DNA from: Paenochrobactrum glaciei
Lineage (GTDB): Bacteria; Pseudomonadota; Alphaproteobacteria; Rhizobiales; Rhizobiaceae
Direction: 5' to 3'
Assembly: GCF_039522165.1 (NCBI RefSeq)
Contig: NZ_BAAADE010000001.1
Location: 248,001-312,000, forward strand
DNA length: 64,000 nucleotides
Numbering within the stretch: position 1 is the first letter of the stretch; every line of letters begins with the position of its first letter. Below, in pieces: positions 46,536-55,034 of the stretch. Below the pieces are notes generated by a model. The model saw nothing but the letters and a program-made list of their open reading frames with translations, did no database searches and was not told the origin of the DNA. The position numbers and the translations under genes were made by a program.

Positions 46536-47012
46536 TTAGCCTTTATCGCGCAACAAGCGTGATTTTTCGCGATTCCAATCGCGCATTTTCTCGGTCTGGC
46601 GCTTATCGTGCAGCTTCTTACCGCGCGCGACTGCCAACTCCAGCTTCACCCGTCCCTGATCATTGAAATAAAGCTTCAACGGCACAACGGTCATACCATC
46701 GCGCGAAACCGAGTTGAATAAACGCGCCATTTCACGGCGGCTGACCAGCAATTTACGCAGGCGACGCGGATCATGATTGAAACGATTGCCTTGCGTATAT
46801 TCAGGAATATAGGAGTTAATCAGCCAAAACTCACCATTTTCAAAGCTTGCATAGCTTTCGGCAATATTGGACTGATTGGCGCGAAGTGATTTCACTTCCG
46901 TCCCCGTCAGAACCAGACCTGCTTCCAGCGTGCTCACAATTTCAAAGTTAAAGCGCGCACGGCGGTTTTCCGCGATAATTTTGCGCACTGTCGGTGTTTT
47001 TGGCTTATTCAT
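46536..47012 (-). CDS. smpB: SsrA-binding protein
   Basis: Partner of tmRNA in rescue of stalled ribosomes. 158 residues: IAENRRARFNFEIVSTLEAG, GTEVKSLRANQSNI and the C-terminal KKLHDKRQTEKMRDWNREK tail that enters the mRNA channel. Follows dapA on the same strand, but a good terminator lies between them. The ssrA gene itself is not in the window. Confidence 0.97.
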   Translation of the reverse strand: MNKPKTPTVRKIIAENRRARFNFEIVSTLEAGLVLTGTEVKSLRANQSNIAESYASFENGEFWLINSYIPEYTQGNRFNHDPRRLRKLLVSRREMARLFNSVSRDGMTVVPLKLYFNDQGRVKLELAVARGKKLHDKRQTEKMRDWNREKSRLLRDKG

Positions 47013-47044
47013 AATGAGGTTATATAATACCTGTCACACAGATT

Positions 47045-47074
47045 AAAAGCGTCTTTAAAAATAAAGACGCTTTT
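47045..47074 (-). terminator. Terminator after dapA
   Basis: AAAAGCGTCTTTA/TAAAGACGCTTTT, 13 pairs, loop AAAA. It lies between dapA and smpB with a T-run on the minus strand. Confidence 0.9.
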
Positions 47075-47089
47075 TCTGTTTGGCATAGA

Positions 47090-47971
47090 TTAATTAATCA
47101 GACCAGCATGTTGCATGGCACGATCAATGATGAGACGTGTGGATTCTTCCACCTGAACCATTGGCGAGCGTACAACCGGCTCCATCAGACCCAAACGCGA
47201 CAAAGCATATTTAGGGCCAGCCGGATTCGGCTCAACAAACAATGCTTTATGCAATGGCATCAGGCGATCCTGATATTCCAGTGCTTTTGCATAGTCACCG
47301 CTCAGGCATGCTGCCTGAAACTCAGCGCAAAGGCGTGGTGCAATATTTGAGGTCACCGAAATGCAGCCATGGCCGCCATGAGCATTAAAGCCCAATGCTG
47401 TTGCATCTTCACCCGACAACTGAATGAAATCTTTGCCGCAGACTCCACGCTGTTCAGATACACGTTCAATACGACCGGTTGCGTCTTTAACAGCCACAAT
47501 GTTTTTATGGTCTGAAACCAGACGACCCATGGTTTCCGGCAGCATATCAACGATTGAACGACCCGGAATGTTGTACATCACGATCGGCACAGTGATTTCA
47601 CGGGCGATTGCCGTGAAATGCTCATAAAGGCCACGCTGATTAGGTTTATTATAATAAGGTGTAACCACGAGAACCGCATCCGCGCCCGCTTTTTCAGCGT
47701 GCTGCGCCAGTTCAATCGCTTCACGTGTATTGTTGGAACCGGCACCTGCAATGACCGGCACGCGCTTGTCCGCGACTTCAATACAGACTTCAATGACCCG
47801 CTTATGCTCGTCATGCGAGAGCGTAGGTGTTTCACCGGTTGTACCGACAGGCACCAATCCATTGGTGCCTTCTTGAATTTGCCAATTCACGAAGGAGCGG
47901 AAGGATTTCTCGTCAAATGCACCATCACGATCGAATGGCGTAACGAGTGCGGTGATTGAGCCCTTCAGCAT
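47090..47971 (-). CDS. dapA: 4-Hydroxy-tetrahydrodipicolinate synthase
   Basis: First step of the lysine/diaminopimelate branch: pyruvate plus aspartate semialdehyde. 293 residues; Schiff-base Lys162 (AVKDATG), Tyr133 (YNIPGR), Thr44-Thr45 (GTTGETPT) and Tyr107. CAGGAG before the ATG at 47971 sets the start; 30 more codons upstream are open but unlike the family. The diaminopimelate it leads to is a peptidoglycan component, and the divergent gene slt recycles peptidoglycan. Confidence 0.97.
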   Translation of the reverse strand: MLKGSITALVTPFDRDGAFDEKSFRSFVNWQIQEGTNGLVPVGTTGETPTLSHDEHKRVIEVCIEVADKRVPVIAGAGSNNTREAIELAQHAEKAGADAVLVVTPYYNKPNQRGLYEHFTAIAREITVPIVMYNIPGRSIVDMLPETMGRLVSDHKNIVAVKDATGRIERVSEQRGVCGKDFIQLSGEDATALGFNAHGGHGCISVTSNIAPRLCAEFQAACLSGDYAKALEYQDRLMPLHKALFVEPNPAGPKYALSRLGLMEPVVRSPMVQVEESTRLIIDRAMQHAGLIN

Positions 47972-48209
47972 CAATAAACTCCTGAGAGATGAAATGTTAA
48001 TAAACGCCGGAAAACCCGACGAAAGCGGTCGTACCATAGTATTGCCATAAGAATGGAGCAAGCAATTTTACGACCCAATGGACGTTAGTTATCCGATCTT
48101 ATTCATAATGGTTTGTTAACGATGCCTTCACTGATAAAAATTATAATAAAAAAGTAAAAAAGTTCCTCTGCCCTGATACGTCCCGCAGCTTTCAAATGAA
48201 GTTCAATTC

Positions 48210-50417
48210 ATGCGAAAAACCGATCAGAGCAAAAACAATGTGGTTTGGTTCAATATGCGTAAAGTTGATCAAAGAGCACCGATTTGGCGTAACATCCTGC
48301 TTGCAGGGTGCAGCCTGATGCTTTGCCTGCCAACAGCCACAGCAATCGCACAGCCCGTGCCGCCTGCCGATGTTCCGACCCCGTTTTCGCGTCCTGCGCC
48401 AACACCGTTTGCGCCGTCAGCCACGCGCGAGTCGCCGATTAATCTGGTGACACCGCAGCCACGCCCGAGCCAGCGCCCGTCATTGCAGGATCAGGTTATT
48501 ACCTCCAGCGTTCCGCGTGCGGCCAATCCGGCTGTTGTCAGCGGCACGTTGAAAGCAGCCTTGGACGCACTCGAAAACAAAAATGCAGCCCGTACGATCG
48601 CCATGAAAAACAACATGGCCAGAGGCAGTATTGACCGTCAAATTCTCTCATGGGTGATTGCCACTTCGAATGCAGAAGGCATAACAAGTGCGGAAATTGC
48701 CGCTGCTGCTGCCGAATTGCAGGGCTGGCCAGGCATGTCCGCCATCCGCAACAATTCCGAACGTGCCTTGGCGCGTGAAAAATTGCCAGCAGGTCAGGTG
48801 ATCGGTGCATTTGGCAATAGCCGTCCGCAAACAACAGAAGGCATTATGACATTGGCGCGCGCTCACAAAGCAAGCGGCAATAATACCAAAGCCAGACAGC
48901 TGCTTGCGCCATGGTGGGCTAGTGCTCGCCTGTCACAGGCCGAAGAGCAGTCTGTCTTGCGTGAGTTTTCAGATACTCTGACGCGTGATGATCATCTTAA
49001 TCGCCTGATCCGTTCGCTTTACAATGGCCGTATGCAATCGGCCGCTAATCTTGCAGGCCCTGCGCAAGCGCAATCACTTTATCAGGCTTATCTTGCTGTT
49101 TCTAAAAACAGTAATGATGCAGCACAGAAAATCAATGCGGTTGATAAGTCATGGCATTCGCATCCATCTTTTCTGTTTGTGAAAGCACGCTATTTGCGTC
49201 GCGCGGAACGCTTCAGTGATGCGGCGCAGATCATGATTAAAGCGCCGAAAGATGCCAAAACACTGGTTGACCCCGATGCTTGGTGGACAGAGCGCCGCGT
49301 ATTATCACGTGAATTGCTTGATATTGGCAAAGCCAAGCTAGCCTATCAGGTTGCTGCCGCTCATGCCGCAGAATCACCAACCATGGCTGCTGACGCTGAG
49401 TTTCATGCTGGCTGGTATGCGTTACGCTCATTAAATGATCCGAAAACGGCAGCAAAGCACTTTGCCCGTATTGCTGAGATTTCATCTGGCGCGATTTCCG
49501 CATCACGCGCTTATTATTGGCTGGGTCGTGCAGCTGAAGCTGGTGCTGGCGGTAATGCCGGCAATTATTATCAGCGTGCTGCGCATTATGGCACAACATT
49601 CTACGGTCAGCTGGCCGCGGCCAAGCTTGGTCAGTCCACCTTGGAACTGCCCTACCCCAAGCCAAGCAATGCAGACCGTACCAATTTTGCCAATCGCCCT
49701 GCCGTACAGGCAATCAAGCGTTTGGAAGCTGCGGGCTACAGTTCCCGCGCCGATGCGCTTTATCGTAATCTGGCACAAGAGATTTCCAGCGTTGGCGAAT
49801 TAGCCCTGCTGGCCGTTATGGCCGAGCAAAAGAACAATCATTATCTGGCATTACGAATCGGCAAAACAGCTGCCACACGTGGCCTTGATGTCGGCGCCCT
49901 ATCACATCCGTTAGGCGCCATTCCAAATCACGCTAATATTAGCGGCTCCGGCAAAGCGCTCGCTTATGCGATTGCACGTCAGGAAAGCGAATTTAACGCC
50001 TCAGCCGTTTCAAGTGCAGGCGCTCTTGGCCTTCTGCAATTATTGCCAGGCACAGCCAAGGGTGTTGCAACACGCGCAGGCATTGCCTTTACGCATGCCA
50101 AGCTTACCAATGATTCTGCCTATAATGCGACACTTGGTGCCCATTATTTGAGCGAGCAACTTGGCCGCTTTGACGGCTCCTATATTTTGACCTTTGCCGG
50201 TTACAATGCAGGGCCAACCCGCGCCAATCAGTGGATTGCCAAATATGGTGACCCGCGTGGCCGCTCGATTGAAGAAATCGTCGATTGGATTGAACGCATT
50301 CCATACCCTGAAACACGTAACTATGTGCAACGGGTCATGGAAAATTACGAAGTTTACAAAGCGCGTTTGACCGGCACAGCAAATATCAAAACCGACCTGA
50401 TCAATGGTCGCAAATAA
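48210..50417 (+). CDS. slt: Soluble lytic murein transglycosylase
   Basis: 735 residues. Hydrophobic export signal at about 27-47 (ILLAGCSLMLCLPTATAIAQ), Pro-rich linker, a long helical superhelix (about 100-560), and the catalytic SLT domain at the end: Glu near residue 591 in RQESEFNASA, GALGLLQLLPGTA, and GYNAGPTRANQW. Cleaves glycan strands to 1,6-anhydro ends. Two ATGs are possible (48210 and 48255); neither has a strong ribosome binding site, the longer is given. A Cys in the signal region is not in a clear lipobox. Confidence 0.93.
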   Translation: MRKTDQSKNNVVWFNMRKVDQRAPIWRNILLAGCSLMLCLPTATAIAQPVPPADVPTPFSRPAPTPFAPSATRESPINLVTPQPRPSQRPSLQDQVITSSVPRAANPAVVSGTLKAALDALENKNAARTIAMKNNMARGSIDRQILSWVIATSNAEGITSAEIAAAAAELQGWPGMSAIRNNSERALAREKLPAGQVIGAFGNSRPQTTEGIMTLARAHKASGNNTKARQLLAPWWASARLSQAEEQSVLREFSDTLTRDDHLNRLIRSLYNGRMQSAANLAGPAQAQSLYQAYLAVSKNSNDAAQKINAVDKSWHSHPSFLFVKARYLRRAERFSDAAQIMIKAPKDAKTLVDPDAWWTERRVLSRELLDIGKAKLAYQVAAAHAAESPTMAADAEFHAGWYALRSLNDPKTAAKHFARIAEISSGAISASRAYYWLGRAAEAGAGGNAGNYYQRAAHYGTTFYGQLAAAKLGQSTLELPYPKPSNADRTNFANRPAVQAIKRLEAAGYSSRADALYRNLAQEISSVGELALLAVMAEQKNNHYLALRIGKTAATRGLDVGALSHPLGAIPNHANISGSGKALAYAIARQESEFNASAVSSAGALGLLQLLPGTAKGVATRAGIAFTHAKLTNDSAYNATLGAHYLSEQLGRFDGSYILTFAGYNAGPTRANQWIAKYGDPRGRSIEEIVDWIERIPYPETRNYVQRVMENYEVYKARLTGTANIKTDLINGRK

Positions 50418-50423
50418 GACAAT

Positions 50424-50462
50424 AAAAAAGCGGCTTCAGGTTTCCCCGAAGCCGCTTTTTTT
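50424..50462 (+). terminator. Terminator after slt
   Basis: AAAAAAGCGGCTTC/GAAGCCGCTTTTTT, 14 pairs with an inner GG/CC, followed by T. It also has A-run symmetry for the convergent HHH-protein gene. Confidence 0.92.
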
Positions 50463-50488
50463 AATCAATCAATTAAACCAATAGCCAA

Positions 50489-51304
50489 TCACACATCGAT
50501 TTTTTTTGCAGTCGTTTTCGCTTTGCTTTTAGCTGATTTAACCGGCGCTCTCTTAACCGCTGCCTTCACAGTGGCTGCTTTGGCTGTCGCTTTTTTGGTT
50601 GCTGTTTTTGCAGAAGCTTTTTTAGACGCTTTATCAGCGCGTTCTTTTTCACCAAGCTTTACCAGTCCACCTGCCTGCTCCACCCACTCTTCACGCTCGA
50701 CACGGCCACGAAAATTAAGCTTTTTACCAATCCAGACTGCGTTATCAGCATCCCACCCTGCCAACTGGTCGTAATGATACACACCCAGCGCATAAAGCTT
50801 GCGCTGTAATGTTGGACCAATGCCTTTAATCTTCAACAAATCATCCGGCTTGCCATCGCGTGCCGCATCAAGCAATTGCGGCAGACCAAGTTCAACAACA
50901 GGTTCAGGCTCTTTCACTATCACTGGCTCAGGAGCCGCCAGCTCTTCAATCTCTACTGGCCCTGCAATAAACTCAGCTGCCGCATCGCACGAAACTTCAG
51001 CTACAGTTGCGCTTGTTTCTTCAGTTGCAGTCTCTTCAGCCTTTACAGGTTCAAGAGCTTCATCAGCTTTCTCAATGGCAGACTGCTCAGCAACAGGTTT
51101 GGCTTCGGGTATGGCCGGAACAGGTGTCTGAAGTTTATGCTCATTCTTCTCAAGGTCGGGTTCAACAGCCTCAACCTGTTGTTCCGGTTCAGATAACACC
51201 ACCGCAGTTTTAGCTTTTCGCTTACGGGCGAAAAAACCAACCAAGCTACCGATCACGAACACCGCAGCAATCAACAAAGCGAGCTGCAAAATAAGGTGAG
51301 GCAT
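50489..51304 (-). CDS. Membrane-anchored HHH protein with histone-like tail
   Basis: 271 residues in four parts: one N-terminal membrane helix (about 3-25, with GSLVGFFARKRK), an acidic Glu/Val/Ala linker (30-145), a helix-hairpin-helix DNA-binding unit (DDLLKIKGIGPTLQRKLYAL, about 153-172; then a domain ending near 215), and a 50-residue Lys/Ala/Thr tail resembling histone H1. COG3743-like. This could hold DNA at the membrane, but no function is proved. GGGGGA before the ATG. Confidence 0.75.
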   Translation of the reverse strand: MPHLILQLALLIAAVFVIGSLVGFFARKRKAKTAVVLSEPEQQVEAVEPDLEKNEHKLQTPVPAIPEAKPVAEQSAIEKADEALEPVKAEETATEETSATVAEVSCDAAAEFIAGPVEIEELAAPEPVIVKEPEPVVELGLPQLLDAARDGKPDDLLKIKGIGPTLQRKLYALGVYHYDQLAGWDADNAVWIGKKLNFRGRVEREEWVEQAGGLVKLGEKERADKASKKASAKTATKKATAKAATVKAAVKRAPVKSAKSKAKTTAKKIDV

Positions 51305-51394
51305 TATTTCTTCCCCCGGATTAATATATTTAAGTCAGAGCGAGATAGTGCTTCATAATTTACGAGCCGCCGATGCTTCGCAAATAAAACTGTT

Positions 51395-51490
51395 TTACTT
51401 TTTATTTCCAACTGCCATCCAGCCTACCAGAAAACCAACACATAAAGCCAGCAACAACACAAACCAAAATGTCTGAACAAGATAGAGCAT
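51395..51490 (-). CDS. 31-residue membrane protein
   Basis: ATG 51488-51490 to TAA 51395-51397. Translation starts MLYLVQTFWFVLLLALC, continues VGFLVGWMAVG and ends NKK: a single membrane helix with a GxxxG-like pattern. AAAGG lies seven bases before the ATG. It sits between the BON protein gene and the HHH protein gene on the same strand. Too short for most gene finders. Function unknown. Confidence 0.65.
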   Translation of the reverse strand: MLYLVQTFWFVLLLALCVGFLVGWMAVGNKK

Positions 51491-51564
51491 AAACGACCTT
51501 TCGTGTCTTACGACCAATGCTTAAATATCTGAAAAAATCCGACGAACTCTTTTAAAACATCCAT

Positions 51565-52200
51565 TTAAGGCTGCGCAATGAAACGCTGCCCTACACTTGC
51601 GCCTTCTGGCAGTGAATTATTCAATGCATTCTGCAAGCGGTAATAATCAAGCCGGTCATTCGCATCGCCATCAATGTTCAGACGCATATCAATCAGAGCG
51701 ATTTTACCTGATTTGAGATAAGCAGATTGCAAAATAGCAAATTTCACCAAAGAAACATAGTTAGGCGCTTGTCCGCGAGCCAAAGCCATTTCATCCATCA
51801 CCGACGCGCCACCTGCCCGTTCTTCCATTTCAAGCATCAGCTCGTCACGAAGCGCTGCGGTCGGGATATAACCACTTAAAATAATCCCATCGCCGTTTTT
51901 CTCGATCTGAAACGTGTAAGGCGCTGCAAGCGGTAATAACGATGTCAGATCATCAACAACCCGAATCCCTTCGATCGCATTTGCAACCTTTACAGCTGCA
52001 ATCTGTGATTCTTCATCGGGTGCCACACCGCGCAAAGTGAGATCTCGTCCCTCCAGACTGAAACTTGTCCAGTCATAGGCCTGCAAATCATTCTGTGCGC
52101 GCAACGAGAGCTCGGCTTCCAATGGCTTAATGCCAAACCACAAAGTAACTGCGGTCAGGGTAACGGTGCAAACCCAGCCGGGCCAAAACCACTGTTTCAA
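51565..52200 (-). CDS. BON-domain envelope protein
   Basis: About 211 residues: an N-terminal membrane helix (WFWPGWVCTVTLTAVTLWFG) then two BON-like units in the periplasm (about 35-95 and 95-170) with LRGVAPDEESQ and LSGYIPTAALRDE. In some rhizobia a similar N-terminal part is fused to an OmpA domain; none follows here. AAGGGG abuts the GTG at 52209 but is eight bases from the TTG at 52200, so the TTG is given as start; the GTG form is three residues longer. Confidence 0.7.
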   Translation of the reverse strand: MKQWFWPGWVCTVTLTAVTLWFGIKPLEAELSLRAQNDLQAYDWTSFSLEGRDLTLRGVAPDEESQIAAVKVANAIEGIRVVDDLTSLLPLAAPYTFQIEKNGDGIILSGYIPTAALRDELMLEMEERAGGASVMDEMALARGQAPNYVSLVKFAILQSAYLKSGKIALIDMRLNIDGDANDRLDYYRLQNALNNSLPEGASVGQRFIAQP

Positions 52201-52391
52201 CTCAACCACCCCTTCTCTCGATGATTCTAAGACAATTTAAGCAATAAGGAGATCATTTAAGAGAATCCAGTTTCCCACTTTGAAAAACTGTTTATAGACG
52301 CTCGAATCAACTGATTTTTGAAATCAGTTAATGAGGCGCACAATGATCCAACGCCCGTATAGGCATTAAAAATAATAAAATGTAAGGAAAA

Positions 52392-52481
52392 TGGAGGAGA
52401 GGATGGGATTCGAACCCACGAGACCCTCACGGGTCTACTCCCTTAGCAGGGGAGCGCCTTCGACCACTCGGCCACCTCTCC
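52392..52481 (-). tRNA. tRNA-Ser (GCU)
   Basis: Folds as a class II tRNA: acceptor GGAGAGG/CCTCTCC, D-arm GCCGAGTGGTCGAAGGC, anticodon loop CTGCTAA giving GCU, a long variable arm (GACCCGTGAGGGTC) and T-arm GTGGGTTCGAATCCCAT. CCA is encoded. The discriminator base is U, whereas tRNA-Ser normally has G73. Confidence 0.95.
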
Positions 52482-53052
52482 GGTACAGGCGAGATAGCTT
52501 TTTAATTCACTAAGTTCAAGCAATTTAACGCTTTATCCTTAAAATTTTTCGCATCACACACACAAACTTGTCAGAAATGACAGCTCGGACACCGCTATTC
52601 GCATACATCCACACTCAGACCACTCACACACTGCCTATATTATAATGTATATAATATCAGAAACCGGCTCACTTAAATGCCTCCTGATCAGGATTGATTT
52701 GCAGACAATCACATAGGTGATTTGCACGATTCCGGATCAAATCAACTGATTTGCACAGCTTCAACTGACGCAAAACTGTTAAAAACCGTTTATTTTCATT
52801 ACCAAACTCTTAATGAATTGCACTGTAAGCGTGAAATTCGTGTCTTTTCTGCAACAAGCCCCTTTCATAGAGACGTGAGTAAGGCGTCAGAGTTGTTTTC
52901 ACAGTTGCATCAAAATCTGGCCTGAGTATCTTCACATCAGAAGAGGGCGCGCTTCGGGGCGACTTTTTCAACACAAGGGGATGGGGACAGGTTGTCCTTC
53001 AGCCAAAAAGAAATGCCCAAACCCGTTTTTAAACTTTGACTGGAGGTCAGAA
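52482..53052. other. Long leader and control region of the porin gene
   Basis: About 570 bases before the porin start. AT-rich segment with TATATTATAATGTATATAATAT near 52637-52658; three copies of TGATTTGCA (listed); a GC-rich stretch near 52943-52962. A 67-codon frame (52722-52925) has no ribosome binding site and is not called. The promoter could not be fixed. Confidence 0.5.
52696..52756 (+). repeat. Three direct copies of TGATTTGCA upstream of the porin
   Basis: Exact 9-mers at 52696-52704, 52719-52727 and 52748-52756, all in the same direction, 23 and 29 bases apart, about 300-360 bases before the porin ATG. The pattern suggests tandem sites for a regulator; which one is not known. Confidence 0.6.
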
Positions 53053-54129
53053 ATGAACATCAAGAGCCTTCTCCTCGGCTCCGCTGCAGCAGTTGTAGCA
53101 GCTACCGGCGCAAACGCAGCCGACGCAATCATCGCACCAGAACCAGAAGCTGTTGAATATGTTCGCGTTTGCGATGCATACGGCGCTGGCTACTTCTACA
53201 TTCCAGGCACCGAAACCTGCCTGCGCATCGGCGGTTATGTCCGTTACGACATCAAAGGCGGCGACAACGTAGAAAATGGCTTCAAACATGGCGGCTGGAA
53301 AAAGCACGCACGTTTGTCCCTTCAGGTTCGTACAGCTTCTGAAACTGAACTTGGCACACTCAGCACATTTACTGAGCTGCGCGCCAAATACGACGCTAAA
53401 GCAAGTGGCGTAGATGACGTTTACGCTAAAGATAGCCGCGCAACAGAGCTCGAATATGCTTATATTGATCTCGGCGGCTTCCGCGTCGGTCTCGCACCAA
53501 CAAAGTTTAAAGACTTTGTAGGCGGCCTCGGCGGCGTAATGAACGACGACATCGTATCAGATGGCCAGTTCACCCGTACAGGTCAGATTGCTTACACCTT
53601 TGCTGGTGGCAACGGCTTCTCAGCTGTTATCGCAGTTGAACAGGGCGGTGCAGATAGCGTAATTGACGAATATGTTCCACATGTTGTTGGTGGTCTGAAA
53701 TTCGCTCAGGGCTGGGGTTCGATTGCTGCGGTTGCTGCATACGACGCTGTTATTGAAGATTGGGCAGCTAAAGTACGTGCAGACGTAAACGTAAGCGACC
53801 AGATCTCTCTTTGGGTAATGGGTGGCTTCTCTGGCGACAAGACCAATAAGCAGGCTTACGGCGCATTTGGCGGTAAGTGGGCAGTTTGGGGTGGCGCTAC
53901 ATTTAAAGCTACCGACAAAGCAGCTTTCAACTTGCAGGCTGCAACAGAAGATTGGGGCAAGACCTCTGTTTCTGCTAACGTAGCTTACGAACTGGTTCCT
54001 GGCTTCAAGATCACTCCTGAAGTAACTTGGACCCGTTTCAAAAACAACAGCGACTACAACCCTACCAACAGCGCTGACTTCAAAAAGAACAGCGTTCAGG
54101 GCATGATCCGCTTCCAGCGTTCGTTCTAA
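53053..54129 (+). CDS. omp2b: Major outer-membrane porin, Omp2 type
   Basis: 358 residues. Signal peptide MNIKSLLLGSAAAVVAATG with cleavage after GANA; mature part begins ADAIIAPEPEAVEYV and contains VRVCDAYGAGYFYIPGTETC, the paired cysteines of alphaproteobacterial Porin_2. Beta-strand pattern throughout and C-terminal Phe (RFQRSF) for Bam recognition. Brucella has two such genes, omp2a and omp2b; only one is in this window. The letters a/b cannot be told. GGAGGT before the ATG at 53053. Codon use is strongly biased, as in highly expressed genes. Confidence 0.93.
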   Translation: MNIKSLLLGSAAAVVAATGANAADAIIAPEPEAVEYVRVCDAYGAGYFYIPGTETCLRIGGYVRYDIKGGDNVENGFKHGGWKKHARLSLQVRTASETELGTLSTFTELRAKYDAKASGVDDVYAKDSRATELEYAYIDLGGFRVGLAPTKFKDFVGGLGGVMNDDIVSDGQFTRTGQIAYTFAGGNGFSAVIAVEQGGADSVIDEYVPHVVGGLKFAQGWGSIAAVAAYDAVIEDWAAKVRADVNVSDQISLWVMGGFSGDKTNKQAYGAFGGKWAVWGGATFKATDKAAFNLQAATEDWGKTSVSANVAYELVPGFKITPEVTWTRFKNNSDYNPTNSADFKKNSVQGMIRFQRSF

Positions 54130-54152
54130 TCAGACCTTGGTTTGATAATAAG

Positions 54153-54183
54153 GCGCCAGTGAATTTCACTGGCGCTTTTTTTA
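54153..54183 (+). terminator. Terminator after the porin gene
   Basis: GCGCCAGTGA/TCACTGGCGC, ten pairs, loop ATT, followed by seven T. Confidence 0.93.
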
Positions 54184-54497
54184 TTTGGTTTTGTTTAAAT
54201 CGCACTCACTTCAAAAGTGCCACCGCTTCATTCGCCCTGCTTCAGCCATTTCATCAGAATTCTAAGTGCATTGCGAAAACACAAAGTTTGCCTTTTCGGA
54301 GCATCACAGTTTCTAAAAAACTGCACTTTATAATTTACCGTCTTTGTGATGGGCAAAAATAACATTTAATTGCTTTTAAAATTTGCATAGTCATGCGCTA
54401 TTGAATAGGAGGCTACAATCCATAGGGATACGACCACTCTATTCAGGCAAGCATTGTTCTATTTTTCGATTATGCGGCAAATCTAAGAGGCAGAAAA
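54184..54497. other. Gap after the porin gene
   Basis: About 310 bases, AT-rich. A frame at 54159-54362 overlaps the terminator and has no start signal. Nothing else was seen besides the likely promoter of the next gene. Confidence 0.5.
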
Positions 54498-54863
54498 TTG
54501 ACTGTTAAAATTAATCGCTATTTTTCGACAATTGGCGGCTTAACCGGTGCCCTCGCCCTGATCACCTATGCAGGTGCTGCGCATAACAATACCGGCAATC
54601 TGAATACAGTGGCGCCTATCCTCTTAGGCCACGCACCGGCATTTCTTGCATTGTCGATTTTAAGTGGCCAAAGCCGTACAGCAACGATTGGTGGCTCTGC
54701 AATTATTATTGGCTTACTACTTTTTTGTGGTGATTTGCTGTCGCGTGACTTTCTAGGTGAGCGCTTATTTCCTTTTGCAGCACCCACTGGCGGCACAGTT
54801 CTTATTCTTGGCTGGTTGATCGTATCGCTGACCTGTTGGTCTAAGTGTAAAAAAGCTGAATAA
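54498..54863 (+). CDS. DUF423 family membrane protein
   Basis: 121 residues with four hydrophobic segments (about 8-28, 38-55, 62-82, 95-115); GGLTGALALITYAGAAH near the start and GERLFPFAAPTGGTVLILGW near the end match DUF423. Function unknown. Start codon TTG with GAGG seven bases upstream. Confidence 0.83.
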   Translation: MTVKINRYFSTIGGLTGALALITYAGAAHNNTGNLNTVAPILLGHAPAFLALSILSGQSRTATIGGSAIIIGLLLFCGDLLSRDFLGERLFPFAAPTGGTVLILGWLIVSLTCWSKCKKAE

Positions 54864-55034
54864 TAAAGCTTTCAACGATAGTCATAAACACTGCATATGC
54901 GATTAAAAGCGCATCAGTGAATAACCTAACCAACCTATGATGACTGGCAAATATGGACAGGCTTTCATACCAATTCAAAGAAAAGCATCCTTTGAATTGG
55001 CATGAAAGGCATTAATGCAAGACAAAAAACAGAA

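Noticed and set aside
52722..52925. 67-codon frame in the porin upstream region
   Set aside because: No start signal; it would overlap the repeat words and looks random in composition.
54159..54362. 67-codon frame after the porin gene
   Set aside because: It begins inside the porin terminator and lacks a ribosome binding site.
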